Assembly (NCBI RefSeq): GCF_003863365.1
Contig: NZ_RQXT01000011.1
Coordinates: forward strand, 62,001 to 126,000
Length of the DNA: 64,000 nt
Source of the DNA: Mesorhizobium tamadayense
Lineage (GTDB): Bacteria > Pseudomonadota > Alphaproteobacteria > Rhizobiales > Rhizobiaceae
Reading direction: 5' to 3'
Under the pieces are notes generated by a model. It was not told where the DNA came from. It did no database searches and saw nothing but the letters and a program-made list of their open reading frames with translations. Below are positions 1 to 8,804 of the stretch, one piece after another (within the stretch, counting starts at the first letter, position 1; every line of letters begins with the position of its first letter). A program made the position numbers and the translations under genes.

Positions 1-138
1 GGCGGAGCAAGGAGCGCAGCGACGCGCGCAGACCCCAGGATCCCCTCGGCCTCCTTCCCACTTCAACCATACACCGGAACCAACACACAGGATCCTTGGG
101 TCTTCGCTCCGCTTCGCGTCGCTACGCCCAAGGATGAC
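1..138. repeat. Intergenic repeat family A, copy 1 (cut by window edge)
   Basis: Right part of a roughly 175-base element whose other copies lie at 15615-15789, 49475-49648 and 60008-60183. The ends are imperfect inverted repeats: the left end reads GTCATCC then GGCGGAGCAAGGAGCG, the right end reads CGTCGCTACGCCCAAGGATG. No open frame of its own is convincing. The left terminus lies outside the window. Confidence 0.75.
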
Positions 139-178
139 GACGTTGGGAGGGCTTCGGCAATCCCCAGCGCCAACGCCC

Positions 179-208
179 TTGACATCCATTTGTCTTGTAC
201 ACTAACTA
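179..208 (+). promoter_or_regulatory. Putative ohr promoter (sigma70-like)
   Basis: A perfect TTGACA at 179-184 is followed after 18 bases by TAACTA at 203-208, a moderate -10 match. The -10 box lies in the loop between the arms of the inverted repeat at 186-228, so a repressor bound there would block it. Confidence 0.45.
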
Positions 209-228
209 ATCGCGCACAAGACAAATGG
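186..228. promoter_or_regulatory. Perfect 13-bp inverted repeat, putative OhrR operator
   Basis: CCATTTGTCTTGT (186-198) is matched exactly by its reverse complement at 216-228, with a 17-base spacer. It lies directly upstream of ohr, whose neighbour encodes an OhrR repressor, so autoregulation of the pair is the natural reading. The right arm covers the upstream ATG at 225, which argues that translation really starts at 240. Confidence 0.6.
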
Positions 229-239
229 AGACCAAAAAG

Positions 240-674
240 ATGTCAGCACTCTACACCACCCAGGCCCGCGTCGTTGGTGGCCGTGCGGGCCATGTCGAGA
301 CCAGCGACGGTCTGCTGAAACTCGATCTGGCGATGCCGAAGGAACTCGGCGGACAGGGTGGCGCGACCAATCCCGAGCAGCTTTTCGCCGCCGGCTATGG
401 TGCCTGCTTCGAAAGCGCTATCCGCTTCGTCGCGCGCAAGCAGAAGCTGCCGCTCGAGGACGCGGCGGTGACGGCGACCGTCAGCCTCTACCCCAACGAC
501 CAGGGCGGCTTCAGGCTGGGCGTGGCGCTGGCGGCGGAGATCAAGGGTCTTGATCAGACGGCCGCGGAAGCGCTTGTATCGGAGGCGCACCAGATCTGCC
601 CCTATTCCAACGCCGTCCGGGGCAATATCGACGTGGCGCTTTCCACGGTGGCGCTTGCGGCAAAGGCGGCATGA
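240..674 (+). CDS. ohr: Organic hydroperoxide resistance protein Ohr
   Basis: Thiol peroxidase of the Ohr/OsmC family that reduces organic and fatty-acid hydroperoxides, using lipoyl electron donors in the cytoplasm. The 144-residue product shows the family opening (MSALYTTQARVVGG), Arg15, Glu46, and the two catalytic cysteines Cys56 (in GACFESA) and Cys120 (in ICPYSN). I chose ATG 240 because GGAG at 227-230 sits nine bases upstream; an in-frame ATG at 225 lies inside the inverted repeat. The stop overlaps the start of the ohrR-like gene, so the two are translationally coupled. Confidence 0.95.
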   Translation: MSALYTTQARVVGGRAGHVETSDGLLKLDLAMPKELGGQGGATNPEQLFAAGYGACFESAIRFVARKQKLPLEDAAVTATVSLYPNDQGGFRLGVALAAEIKGLDQTAAEALVSEAHQICPYSNAVRGNIDVALSTVALAAKAA

Positions 675-1174
675 CGACTGAAACCGAAATTCGAGCGAGC
701 GACGTCCCGGCGGATGATGCCGGGACGATTGCCGTTCCGCGCCTCGACCAGCAGCTCTGCTTCGCGCTTTATTCGGCAAGCGGACTGATGACCAAGCTCT
801 ACCGGCCGCTGCTCGACCCGCTCGGCCTCACCTACCCGCAATATCTGGCGATGCTGGCGCTGTGGCAGCGCTCGCCCATGACCGTCGGCGCGCTCGGCGA
901 GGCGCTGGGTCTGGACTCAGCGACGCTGACGCCGCTGATCAAGCGGATGGAAGCCGGCGGCCTGGTCACCCGCCGGCGCGATGCCGCCGACGAGCGCCGG
1001 GTGCTGGTCGAGCCAACCGCCAAGGGCCAAGCTCTGCGGGCGAACATGAAGGATGTCCAGGCGGCTCTCGCTTGCAGCATGCCGCTGGAGCGAGCCGAGC
1101 TGAAAGCCCTGCACGGCACGCTTACCCGCATGGTCGCCGGATTGCGCGAGGCGGTTGCGGAAGCCGCGGAATAA
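671..1174 (+). CDS. ohrR: MarR-family organic hydroperoxide sensor OhrR
   Basis: Redox-sensing repressor of ohr. The 167-residue protein has a winged-helix MarR core and the OhrR signature QLCFALYSAS with reactive Cys30. A second cysteine at 135 is 105 residues further on, the same separation as Cys22-Cys127 of the two-Cys OhrR type, so oxidation to an intersubunit disulfide is expected. The ATG overlaps the ohr stop (ATGA). The N-terminus is a few residues longer than in well-studied members. The likely target is the inverted repeat at 186-228. Confidence 0.93.
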   Translation: MTTETEIRASDVPADDAGTIAVPRLDQQLCFALYSASGLMTKLYRPLLDPLGLTYPQYLAMLALWQRSPMTVGALGEALGLDSATLTPLIKRMEAGGLVTRRRDAADERRVLVEPTAKGQALRANMKDVQAALACSMPLERAELKALHGTLTRMVAGLREAVAEAAE

Positions 1175-1348
1175 TCGCCCTCCCGGCTGCGTTCGGAAAC
1201 CGTGCCGATCCAGAGCATCGAAATCCGCTTTGGCGCTCATCCGTGCAGCGGATCGGCTTGCAAGGCGCTTGCGGAAAGCTAAAGTCGGCGCCGGCTTTTG
1301 TCCTGGCGCGCGAGCATAGCGCGGCCAATCATCTTCGGGGAGTTTGTC

Positions 1349-2146
1349 ATGACCAAGTCGAAACTGCTGCTGGCCGGCCTGCTGGCCTGTCTTCTCACGC
1401 CTGTCGCCGCGCTCGCCGACACGCTGCCCGATCTCGGCGGCAAGAAGGTTGTGGTGGTGACGGAAAACGCCTATCCGCCGCTGCAGTTCATCGACAAGAA
1501 AACCGGCAAGCAGATCGGCTGGGAATATGACGCGATGGACGAGATCGCCAAGCGGCTGAACTTCAAGGTCGAGTACCAGAACACCTCCTGGGACGCGATG
1601 ATCCAGGCAGTTTCCGACAACCAGTACAACATCGGCATGACCGGCATCACCATCAAGGACGACCGCAAGCAGAAGGTCGACTTCTCCGATCCCTATATGC
1701 GCTCGGAGCAGTTCATGCTGGTGCGCGGCGACGAGACGCGCTTCACCGACGCAAAGACCTTCGGCGCCTTCAAGGACGGGCTGATCGGCGCACAGGCCGG
1801 CACGACGCCCTTCTACACGGCGGTCTACAGCGTGCTCGACGGCAACGAGCAGAACCCGCGCATCAAGCTGTTCGAGACGTTCGGCGCGACGGTGCAGGCA
1901 CTGAAGTCGGGCGATGTCGATGTCGTGCTCACCGACGGCACTGCCGGCAAGGGTTATGTCGATGCGTCCGAAGGCAAGCTCAAGCTGATCGGCGGGCCGC
2001 TCGGCACCGAGGATTTCGGTTTCATCTTCCCGAAGGGTTCCGAGCTGGTGAAGCCGGTCAACGCGGCGATCGCCTCGCTCAAGGCCGACGGCACGCTCGA
2101 TGCGCTGAACAAGAAGTGGTTCCTCGACTACAAGATGGGGCAGTAG
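1349..2146 (+). CDS. Amino-acid-type ABC transporter substrate-binding protein
   Basis: Periplasmic solute-binding protein of family 3 (polar amino acids). The 265-residue product begins with a Sec signal peptide (cleavage expected after ALA, near residue 23) and continues with [23 protein letters not shown], characteristic of the family. The start is ATG 1349, with GGGGAG eight bases upstream; a longer frame from 1298 lacks a ribosome site and would bury the signal peptide. A permease gene follows after a 264-base gap filled by a repeat. No ATPase gene is nearby, so it must be supplied from elsewhere. Substrate not predictable from sequence alone. Confidence 0.88.
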   Translation: MTKSKLLLAGLLACLLTPVAALADTLPDLGGKKVVVVTENAYPPLQFIDKKTGKQIGWEYDAMDEIAKRLNFKVEYQNTSWDAMIQAVSDNQYNIGMTGITIKDDRKQKVDFSDPYMRSEQFMLVRGDETRFTDAKTFGAFKDGLIGAQAGTTPFYTAVYSVLDGNEQNPRIKLFETFGATVQALKSGDVDVVLTDGTAGKGYVDASEGKLKLIGGPLGTEDFGFIFPKGSELVKPVNAAIASLKADGTLDALNKKWFLDYKMGQ

Positions 2147-2211
2147 GCTCATCTTGGTGCGGGCGGCGCGCAACGGCTACGGGCGGAAAGCCGCGAAAGC
2201 CTCATTCCTTC

Positions 2212-2370
2212 CCACCCCCCTCTGTCCTGCCGGACATCTCCCCCACAAGGGGGGAGATTGGCAGCTCTTGAGAAGGCGCCCGCCTTTCAACGTTGCAGAT
2301 TGGCGAAAGCAGTCGCGACAAGTGATCTCCCCCCTTGCGGAGGAGATGCCCGGTAGGGCAGAGGGGGGTG
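2212..2370. repeat. Intergenic repeat family B, copy 1
   Basis: Two inverted arms, CACCCCCCTCTGTCCTGCCG on the left and CAGAGGGGGGTG on the right, each with an inner GGGGGAGA/TCTCCCCC stem, enclose about 70 variable bases. Other copies are at 12827, 33728, 34808, 37494 and, inside-out, 54052. This copy separates the binding-protein gene from its permease and could form an attenuating hairpin. Confidence 0.8.
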
Positions 2371-2410
2371 TGCCGGAACGCGGCATTCGCAACTATCTTG
2401 CCGCCGCCTG

Positions 2411-3220
2411 ATGCCCCCATCCTCCGCCGCCAAATCCGAATTCCCCTGGTGGCTGGCCGCCGCGGCCGTCCTCGCCCTGGCTGCCGCGCTTGCCATCGCC
2501 GCGAGCGACCTTTACGCCGAGGTCTTCGCCACCGTCGCCAAGGGCATCGGCATCACCGTCTTCGTCACGGTGGTCGCCTTCGCGCTGGCCTCGGCAATCG
2601 GGCTCGGCATCGCGCTGATGGCGCTGTCGGGGTCGCAATGGATGCGCCAGATCGCCCGCTTCTATGTCGAGATCATCCGCGGCGTGCCGATCCTGGTGCT
2701 GCTGTTCTGGATCGCCTTCGCCGGGGCGCCGGCCTTCGTCGCGGGCTGGAACGCGCTGACGGCGCCGCTGCAGAGCGCCGGCTTTCTCGGCGAGCTGCTG
2801 GTGCGCGACGTCTCGCTTTTGTGGCGCGCCATCATGGCGCTCACCATCGGCTATTCGGCCTTCATCTCCGAGGTCTTCCGCGCCGGCATCCAGGCGGTCG
2901 AGAAGGGCCAGATCGAAGCGGCCAAGGCCCTCGGCCTGTCGCGCGTGCAGCGCTTCCGGCTGATCGTCTTCCCGCAGGCGATCCGCACCATCCTGCCGCC
3001 GCTCGGCAACGACTTCGTCGCCATGGTCAAGGATTCCTCGCTGGTCTCTGTGCTCGGCGTCGCCGACATCACCCAGATGGGCAAGGTCTACGCCGCCGGC
3101 TCCTTCCGCTTCTTCGAGACCTATTCGATCGTCGCCTATATCTATCTCATCCTGACCGTCGGCCTGTCTCTGGCGCTGCGGGCGCTGGAGAAACGGCTGC
3201 GCCGGCAACACGGGGAATAG
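2411..3220 (+). CDS. Amino-acid-type ABC transporter permease
   Basis: Inner-membrane permease of the HisM/ArtQ type. The 269-residue product has an N-terminal membrane anchor, a further set of hydrophobic helices and the ATPase-docking EAA loop (EAAKALGLSRVQRFRLIVFP) in its second half. It is the probable partner of the binding protein at 1349-2146, with which it shares strand and order. Only one permease gene is present, so it may work as a homodimer. The ATPase subunit is not encoded in this window. Confidence 0.88.
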   Translation: MPPSSAAKSEFPWWLAAAAVLALAAALAIAASDLYAEVFATVAKGIGITVFVTVVAFALASAIGLGIALMALSGSQWMRQIARFYVEIIRGVPILVLLFWIAFAGAPAFVAGWNALTAPLQSAGFLGELLVRDVSLLWRAIMALTIGYSAFISEVFRAGIQAVEKGQIEAAKALGLSRVQRFRLIVFPQAIRTILPPLGNDFVAMVKDSSLVSVLGVADITQMGKVYAAGSFRFFETYSIVAYIYLILTVGLSLALRALEKRLRRQHGE

Positions 3221-3310
3221 AAGTCCGGCACAGTCGGCGCTACGATCCGTTCGATGCATGCCGCGGTCGCAAACCCAAGCGGTCTGCATCCGGTGCGGAG
3301 GAACCGAGCC

Positions 3311-3946
3311 ATGAATTTCGACAAGGCCAATGCCGCGCTGGATTCCGTCTATACGGCAGACTCGCCGGAAGCGCTTGCCAAGGCTTATGCCGACTGGGCG
3401 GCGACCTATGACAGCGAGACCGCCTCGCTCGGTTATCTGCTGCCGTTCCTCATCACCGCCTGGCTGGCGCGCCATGTGCCTCCGGGCGAAGGCCCGCTGC
3501 TCGACGCCGGCTGCGGCACCGGCCTGTCGGGGCCGTCGCTGAAGGCGCTGGGCTATGGCGATATCACCGGCCTCGACCTCTCCGACGACATGCTGAAGCT
3601 CGCCGGCAGCCGCAATGCCTATATCAAGCTGAAGAAGGCCATGCTCGGCGGCCCGCTGCCCTGGCCGGACAGGCATTTCCGCGCCTTCTTCTCGACCGGC
3701 GTCTTCACCATCGGCCACGCCCCGGCTGCCGGCCTGCATGAGTTGGTGCGCATCACCAAGAGCGGCGGCCACGCCATCTTCACCGTGCGCGACCAGGTTT
3801 TTGAGAGCGGCGGCTTCCAGGCGGTGTTCGATGAGCTGATGCAGGCCGAGAAATGGCGCGCCGTGGAACAAAGCCCGTGGTTCCGCTGCTACGCGATCGG
3901 TGACCCGGAAGCGCTGGTGAAAACCTTCGTGTTTCAGGTTCTGTGA
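3311..3946 (+). CDS. SAM-dependent methyltransferase (class I)
   Basis: The 211-residue product has the Rossmann SAM-binding motif I (LLDAGCGTGLSG, near residue 65) and an acidic motif II (ITGLDLSDDML). The N-terminal region YADWAATYDSETASLGYLLP resembles the Williams-Beuren region 27-like group of methyltransferases; the substrate is unknown. ATG 3311 follows GGAGGAACC and is preferred over an upstream frame from 3254. It stands alone, followed by a type C repeat. Confidence 0.8.
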   Translation: MNFDKANAALDSVYTADSPEALAKAYADWAATYDSETASLGYLLPFLITAWLARHVPPGEGPLLDAGCGTGLSGPSLKALGYGDITGLDLSDDMLKLAGSRNAYIKLKKAMLGGPLPWPDRHFRAFFSTGVFTIGHAPAAGLHELVRITKSGGHAIFTVRDQVFESGGFQAVFDELMQAEKWRAVEQSPWFRCYAIGDPEALVKTFVFQVL

Positions 3947-3968
3947 GCGTCAATCGCCGATGTCGCCG

Positions 3969-4112
3969 CCGCCCCTCATCGCCCTGCCGGGCACTTCTCC
4001 CCGACGCCGGCTCTCTTCCTCCAACCTCGATAATTGGCGAAATCATCGATTAGAGCGCCCCTCTCCCCGTCACTATACGGGGAGAGGATGCCGGCAGGCA
4101 GGTGAGGGGCAG
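3969..4112. repeat. Intergenic repeat family C, copy 1
   Basis: Left arm CGCCCCTCATCGCCCTGCCG, right arm with CCGGCAGGCAGGTGAGGGGC, and an inner hairpin CTCTCCCCGTCACTATACGG-GGAGAG. A close copy is at 26437-26610; diverged or partial ones are at 41265-41322 and 47138-47266. Confidence 0.75.
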
Positions 4113-4175
4113 CGCCGACGCTCCATGCCCTATATCGCCAAATCCCGCTAATTGCCGAAAAGCGAAAACATTGAT

Positions 4176-4304
4176 ATGAGCAGCGCCATGGAAGAGCTTT
4201 TCGGCGATCCGGCCTACAAGGGTTTCGTGCTGCAGGACAGGAAGCGCCTGCCGTCGCGATTTGCCGCGCGCGTCTGCGGCGCGCTCACCAGCCGACTTAG
4301 CTAA
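4176..4304 (+). CDS. Possible small ORF upstream of leuC (42 aa)
   Basis: ATG 4176 opens a 42-residue frame ([17 protein letters not shown]...) ending in TAA 4302-4304, 85 bases before leuC. It has no obvious ribosome-binding site and no leucine run, so it is not a classic leucine attenuator peptide. It may be chance; I do not recognise it. Confidence 0.2.
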   Translation: MSSAMEELFGDPAYKGFVLQDRKRLPSRFAARVCGALTSRLS

Positions 4305-4389
4305 GGTCGACACCGCATCGTCGCCCTTGCCGGACTTGCATTCTCCGGCGCCGGCTTCTTCTCTTTTTCATATCGACGGATTTACGCAC

Positions 4390-5799
4390 ATGAGCGCACT
4401 GCGCACCCTCTACGACAAGATCTTCGACGACCACGTCGTCGACCGCCAGGACGACGGCACCTGCCTGCTCTATATCGACCGCCACCTGGTCCACGAAGTC
4501 ACCAGCCCGCAGGCCTTCGAAGGCCTGCGCATGACCGGCCGCCAGGTCCGCCATCCGGAAAAGACGCTCGCCGTGGTCGACCACAACGTGCCGACCTCGC
4601 CCGAGCGCAAGTTCGGCATCAAGAACGAGGAAAGCCGCATCCAGGTCGAGGCGCTGGCCAGGAACGCCAAGGATTTCGGCATCGAATATTATTCCGAGAA
4701 CGATATCCGCCAGGGCATCGTCCACATCATCGGGCCCGAGCAGGGCTTCACGCTGCCCGGCATGACCATCGTCTGCGGCGACAGCCACACCTCGACGCAT
4801 GGCGCCTTCGGCGCGCTGGCGCACGGCATCGGCACGTCGGAGGTCGAGCATGTGCTCGCCACCCAGACGCTGATCCAGCGCAAGGCCAAGAACATGCTGG
4901 TGCGCGTCGACGGCCAGCTTCCGGAGGGCGTCACCGCCAAGGACATCATCCTGGCCATCATCGGCGAGATCGGCACTGCCGGCGGCACCGGCTACGTCAT
5001 CGAATATGCCGGCGAGGCGATCCGCTCGCTGTCGATGGAAGGCCGCATGACGATCTGCAACATGTCGATCGAGGGCGGGGCGCGGGCCGGCCTGATCGCG
5101 CCCGACGAGATCACCTTCGCCTATGTCAAGGACAAGCCGCGCGCGCCGAAGGGCGCTGCCTGGGACGCCGCGCTCGCCTATTGGAAGACGCTGCATTCCG
5201 ACGAGGGCGCGCATTTCGACAAAGTGGTCGTGCTCGATGCGCAGAAACTGCCGCCGATCGTCTCCTGGGGCTCCTCGCCCGAGGACGTCGTCTCGGTGCA
5301 GGGCATCGTGCCCAATCCGGCCGATATCGCCGACGAGAACAAGCGTTCCTCGAAGCTGCGCGCGCTCGACTATATGGGGCTGACGCCGGGAACCAGGATC
5401 ACCGACATCGCGCTCGACCGCGTGTTCATCGGCTCCTGCACCAATGGCCGCATCGAGGACCTGCGCGCCGCCGCCAAGGTGGTCGAGGGCAAGAAAGTCA
5501 ACCCGCGCGTCAACGCCATGATCGTGCCGGGCTCCGGCCTGGTCAAGGAACAGGCGGAAGCCGAGGGGCTCGACAAGATCTTCGTCGCCGCCGGCTTCGA
5601 CTGGCGCGAGCCCGGCTGCTCGATGTGCCTGGCCATGAACGACGACCGGCTGAAGCCGCATGAGCGCTGCGCCTCGACCTCGAACCGCAATTTCGAAGGC
5701 CGGCAAGGTTTTAAAGGCCGCACCCATCTGGTGTCGCCGGCCATGGCGGCGGCCGCCGCGATCGCCGGCCACTTCGTCGACATCCGCGACTGGAAATAA
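4390..5799 (+). CDS. leuC: 3-isopropylmalate dehydratase large subunit
   Basis: Isomerises 2-isopropylmalate to 3-isopropylmalate in leucine synthesis, together with LeuD (gene at 32032-32637). The 469-residue aconitase-fold protein carries the cysteine ligands of the [4Fe-4S] cluster: Cys350 (GSCTNG), Cys410 and Cys413 ([12 protein letters not shown]). The start [17 protein letters not shown] is the conserved LeuC N-terminus; the upstream extension of the frame to 4261 is not conserved-looking. A terminator hairpin follows at 5820-5850. Confidence 0.97.
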   Translation: MSALRTLYDKIFDDHVVDRQDDGTCLLYIDRHLVHEVTSPQAFEGLRMTGRQVRHPEKTLAVVDHNVPTSPERKFGIKNEESRIQVEALARNAKDFGIEYYSENDIRQGIVHIIGPEQGFTLPGMTIVCGDSHTSTHGAFGALAHGIGTSEVEHVLATQTLIQRKAKNMLVRVDGQLPEGVTAKDIILAIIGEIGTAGGTGYVIEYAGEAIRSLSMEGRMTICNMSIEGGARAGLIAPDEITFAYVKDKPRAPKGAAWDAALAYWKTLHSDEGAHFDKVVVLDAQKLPPIVSWGSSPEDVVSVQGIVPNPADIADENKRSSKLRALDYMGLTPGTRITDIALDRVFIGSCTNGRIEDLRAAAKVVEGKKVNPRVNAMIVPGSGLVKEQAEAEGLDKIFVAAGFDWREPGCSMCLAMNDDRLKPHERCASTSNRNFEGRQGFKGRTHLVSPAMAAAAAIAGHFVDIRDWK

Positions 5800-5819
5800 C
5801 CAGCCTCAAACGCGACAGC

Positions 5820-5850
5820 AGGCCCGGATCGCAGCGCGGTCCGGGCCTTT
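5820..5850 (+). terminator. Rho-independent terminator of leuC
   Basis: AGGCCCGGA (5820-5828) pairs with TCCGGGCCT (5840-5848) around an 11-base loop, followed by a short TTT run. It lies 21 bases after the leuC stop, facing a convergent gene. Confidence 0.7.
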
Positions 5851-5869
5851 AAAGCGCGTCGCGTTGCGC

Positions 5870-6184
5870 TCAGCGGTCGCCGCGCCGGATGATCTGATGG
5901 AACTCCTCGCGCCGGCCGGGCTCGTCGGCGGCGACCACCAGCGCCAGTTTTTGCTCGTCGAAAATCCTGAACCATTCATCCCATTCGACCAACTCGTAGC
6001 CGCCGGCGTTGAACGGCCGCTCCGGGCGGTCGTTGTCCTCATAGGCGTTCTGGCCAAAAACCAGGCGCAGCATGGGCTGCGTTCCGGCCTCGGGCGACAC
6101 GTCGACGACGGCCGGGAAGCCGGCGCGCGCCGCCGCCCAGGAACGGATCGCATCGTGATCGGTCAGAGTGATTGTACCGGCCAT
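5870..6184 (-). CDS. Conserved-looking hypothetical protein (104 aa)
   Basis: Soluble, acidic 104-residue protein without signal peptide or membrane segment. The start ATG (6184) is preceded by GGAGAACGCCG, a good ribosome site. I recognise no catalytic motif; the sequence is rich in aromatic and acidic residues (VEWDEWFRIFDEQKLALVV). It is convergent with leuC and divergent from the diguanylate cyclase gene. Function unknown. Confidence 0.7.
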   Translation of the reverse strand: MAGTITLTDHDAIRSWAAARAGFPAVVDVSPEAGTQPMLRLVFGQNAYEDNDRPERPFNAGGYELVEWDEWFRIFDEQKLALVVAADEPGRREEFHQIIRRGDR

Positions 6185-6341
6185 CGGCGTTCTCCTGTTT
6201 TGCTGAAAACGCTGGTCTGCGGCTGCCGTTCCGTGCCTTGATCCCCCGATTTTCGCCTTGCCCCACGCGATGGCTTAACTGCTTGTTTGTGCTTCCGGAC
6301 TAGCATCTCTCCTAGGGTAAGTTGGGGAAAGTCACGGTCCG

Positions 6342-7538
6342 TTGGACACCGGTCTGCTCATAGCGCTGCTCAATCCGACGATAGCGCTGGCGCTTGGCGC
6401 TGCGTTCCTCGTGCTGTGGTTTTATCAGCGCCATCGTCCTTATCTGGCGGTGCTGGCGGCAAGCTACTGCCTGTCGGCGTTGGGCTTCCTGCTGCAATAT
6501 TTCACCCTTCCGCTCGGTGTCGTGGCGACCAAGCTGATCTCCAACATAGGTTTCACCATAGCCGCCTGCTGCCTTTCCGGCGCGATAGTCGCGCGCTACG
6601 GTCGGCGCGTGCCCTATTTCGGCATCGGCATCATGACCGGCGGCGGGCTCGCCGCCTTCGCATGGTTCATGTTCGTCCAGCCGGATCTCACCTGGCGCGT
6701 GCTCGGCATGAATTTCGGCTTCGGCGGCCTGAGCCTGCTCGTCGCTGCCGAGCTCAGGCCAGTGCGCAACAATGGGCCGACCGAGAAAATCCTGTTCGTG
6801 CTGTCGCTGCTTTCCGCGCTGAACTTCACCGCCCGTACCCTGATCGTCATCATCGCGCATGGACCGTTCCCAAGCTATGACGGCTTCTACGGCTCGTCCT
6901 ATTGGACGACGGCGCTGCTTTCGCATGCGCTTTTGTCGCTGCTCATCGCACTCTGCCTGTTCACGGCGGCCGCGCTCGATGTGCTGAAGGCGCTGAAGGC
7001 CGAGACCCACACCGATCCGCTGTCCGGCCTTCTCAACCGCCGCGGCTTCGAGGAACGGGCGGCACTTCTGCTCGATCAATGCGCCAAGGCGAGATTCCCC
7101 GTCGCGCTGGTGCTTGCCGACCTCGATCACTTCAAGGCGCTCAACGACCGGCACGGACATGAGGCGGGCGACCGGGTGATTGCCGATTTCGCCGCCAAGC
7201 TGCGCTTTGCCACGGGCGCACGGGGCGCTGCCGGCCGCATCGGCGGCGAGGAGTTCGCCGTGCTGTTGCCGCTCAGCGATCTCGCTGCGGCGCGCCTCTT
7301 CGCCGAAGCGATCCGCACCTTCTATTCGGCCGGGGCCGTCGACGGCCTGCCGCCCGGCACCAGGGTGACCGCAAGCTTCGGCGTCGCCGCCCGCACCGGC
7401 AGCGAGGGGCTGGCGCCGCTGATGCGGCGCGCCGACGAGGCGCTGTACAAGGCCAAGAGGAACGGCCGCGACAGCGTGCGGCTGTCCTATGAGCGGCCGG
7501 AAACGATTTTCGTGCCCGAAGCATTCAATGCAGGCTGA
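6342..7538 (+). CDS. Membrane-bound diguanylate cyclase (GGDEF)
   Basis: Makes cyclic di-GMP from GTP. The 398-residue protein starts with about seven hydrophobic helices (residues 1-215) and ends with a GGDEF domain: metal-binding LADLDHFKALNDRHGHEAGD and an active-site GGEEF at 301-305. No RxxD inhibitory site lies at the usual place five residues before GGEEF, so classical product inhibition is not expected. The start is the rare codon TTG (6342), with GGGGA 13 bases upstream; this start is less certain. There is no sensory partner nearby. Confidence 0.88.
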   Translation: MDTGLLIALLNPTIALALGAAFLVLWFYQRHRPYLAVLAASYCLSALGFLLQYFTLPLGVVATKLISNIGFTIAACCLSGAIVARYGRRVPYFGIGIMTGGGLAAFAWFMFVQPDLTWRVLGMNFGFGGLSLLVAAELRPVRNNGPTEKILFVLSLLSALNFTARTLIVIIAHGPFPSYDGFYGSSYWTTALLSHALLSLLIALCLFTAAALDVLKALKAETHTDPLSGLLNRRGFEERAALLLDQCAKARFPVALVLADLDHFKALNDRHGHEAGDRVIADFAAKLRFATGARGAAGRIGGEEFAVLLPLSDLAAARLFAEAIRTFYSAGAVDGLPPGTRVTASFGVAARTGSEGLAPLMRRADEALYKAKRNGRDSVRLSYERPETIFVPEAFNAG

Positions 7539-7645
7539 GACGAACGGGCTGAGCCGCTCAAACCAACTTTCAGGCCAATAGCCAACACCATTGTTTGGTC
7601 CGGAGGACCATCACAGCTTTCGAGGGTGGCCGAAGCCTCGCAACT

Positions 7646-7999
7646 TCAGCGGCAGGGGCTGAGGTTGGGCATCTCGCCGTCGGAAAGCCCGTACATATAG
7701 GAGCGGCCCTTGACGAAGACCGGCGGCTGGTAGCAACCCGGCGCGCCGGCATCGTCGGAGTCGTAGATGACGTCGGGCTGGCCGGCGCCGGTGTAGTCGG
7801 AAAGCTTTTTGGCGAGTCTGCCTTCGCCGACGATGATCCGCTTGTAACCGGCGGCGCTGTCGATGACGAGATTGCCGAAGGAATCGGCATAGACGCGGTC
7901 GTGGTGGCGCAAACCGGCTTCCGACGGTGTGGCAATTGCGGTGGCGAGTGCCGCCAGCGTGACGGCCGCGAAGCTTGCCCGCACTGAATTCGAACGCAT
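7646..7999 (-). CDS. Small secreted hypothetical protein (117 aa)
   Basis: Begins with a Sec signal peptide (cleavage near PSEA, residue 28) and has two cysteines late in the mature part (GCYQPP and SPCR), consistent with a periplasmic disulfide protein. The start ATG 7999 follows GGGAGAACGAC. A CtrA-like box lies at 8064-8078, 65 bases upstream. I do not recognise the family. Confidence 0.7.
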   Translation of the reverse strand: MRSNSVRASFAAVTLAALATAIATPSEAGLRHHDRVYADSFGNLVIDSAAGYKRIIVGEGRLAKKLSDYTGAGQPDVIYDSDDAGAPGCYQPPVFVKGRSYMYGLSDGEMPNLSPCR

Positions 8000-8063
8000 G
8001 TCGTTCTCCCTTGGACGGCGCGACCCTTGGGATCGCCCTGCAAAACGTCGTTCGAATCGGAAA

Positions 8064-8078
8064 TTAACTCTTTCTTAA
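8064..8078. promoter_or_regulatory. CtrA-like box (TTAA-N7-TTAA)
   Basis: TTAA at 8064-8067, seven bases, TTAA at 8075-8078, and a further TTAA at 8085-8088. This matches the alphaproteobacterial CtrA consensus. It lies 65 bases upstream of the secreted-protein gene read leftward from 7999. Confidence 0.4.
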
Positions 8079-8247
8079 CCTTTGTTAAGGGGCAGATGGC
8101 GCTCATGGCCGGAACTTAATGAACATGGTTAATTTTCGGCGGCCTGGTTCGACCGATCGCGTCGCCCGGCCCAAGCCTGCTGACTCTGGGTGAGCTTGAT
8201 CTTGCCGCGCCGCGTGGCTAGCGTGCCGCGCACGAAAGGGGCAGCAC

Positions 8248-8685
8248 ATGACGTTTGACCGCACGGTTCGGGTGTCGCTCGTCGTTCCGCTGCTTCTTGC
8301 AGCCGCAGGCTGTGTATCGCAGGATAGTGCGCCAAAGGCGGCATCGCCTGCGGTCTCGCCTACTCAGCAGTCCACCGCGGCGTCATCGGGACTTGCAGCG
8401 CCTACGGCATCGGCAACCAAGATCACCACCGACCTTACCGTACCGAGATCCGGTATAGGCATGGCCACCTACAGATGCGGCAGTAGCGGCATGATCTCCA
8501 TCCAAAATCTCGGCACGTCGCTGCGTGTGGCCGGGCCGGATGGCTGGACCGAGGAGTTTACGGCGTCGCCCGCCAACCAGAGCAGCCGCTACCAAGCGGC
8601 GGCGACGCATGACGCAGTTGTGATCGACGGACGCGAGGCGCTGCTGATGAAGAAGGGGGCGACGCCGCTCACCTGCAGAAGGTAG
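8248..8685 (+). CDS. Small lipoprotein, hypothetical (145 aa)
   Basis: N-terminal lipoprotein signal with lipobox LAAAGC (Cys22), followed by a Ser/Ala/Thr-rich linker to about residue 70 and a small C-terminal domain ending in two cysteines' worth of conserved-looking positions (YRCGSSGMISIQNLG ... LTCRR). Such short domains resemble lysozyme-inhibitor-like folds, but I cannot assign one. ATG 8248 follows AAAGGGGCAGCAC. It is monocistronic. Confidence 0.75.
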   Translation: MTFDRTVRVSLVVPLLLAAAGCVSQDSAPKAASPAVSPTQQSTAASSGLAAPTASATKITTDLTVPRSGIGMATYRCGSSGMISIQNLGTSLRVAGPDGWTEEFTASPANQSSRYQAAATHDAVVIDGREALLMKKGATPLTCRR

Positions 8686-8804
8686 CAATCTCCTGCCGCA
8701 CTGCAGCGACGTTGCGCCGGATTCCGGGTCGCTCGCTAATCGATTGAAGCGGAATTTCCCCATTTTGTCAGACTAAATGACGTTTCCAAAACGATTTTCC
8801 GGCT

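Larger units (their letters stand above)
3947..4389. other. Gene-poor interval upstream of leuC
   Basis: Holds repeat C copy 1 (3969-4112) and then about 275 bases of leuC upstream DNA with a 42-codon open frame at 4176-4304. No clear promoter or strong ribosome site is visible just before the leuC ATG. Confidence 0.6.

Noticed and set aside
4297..5772. Minus-strand frame of 491 aa opposite leuC
   Set aside because: leuC shows all conserved motifs; this frame has none.
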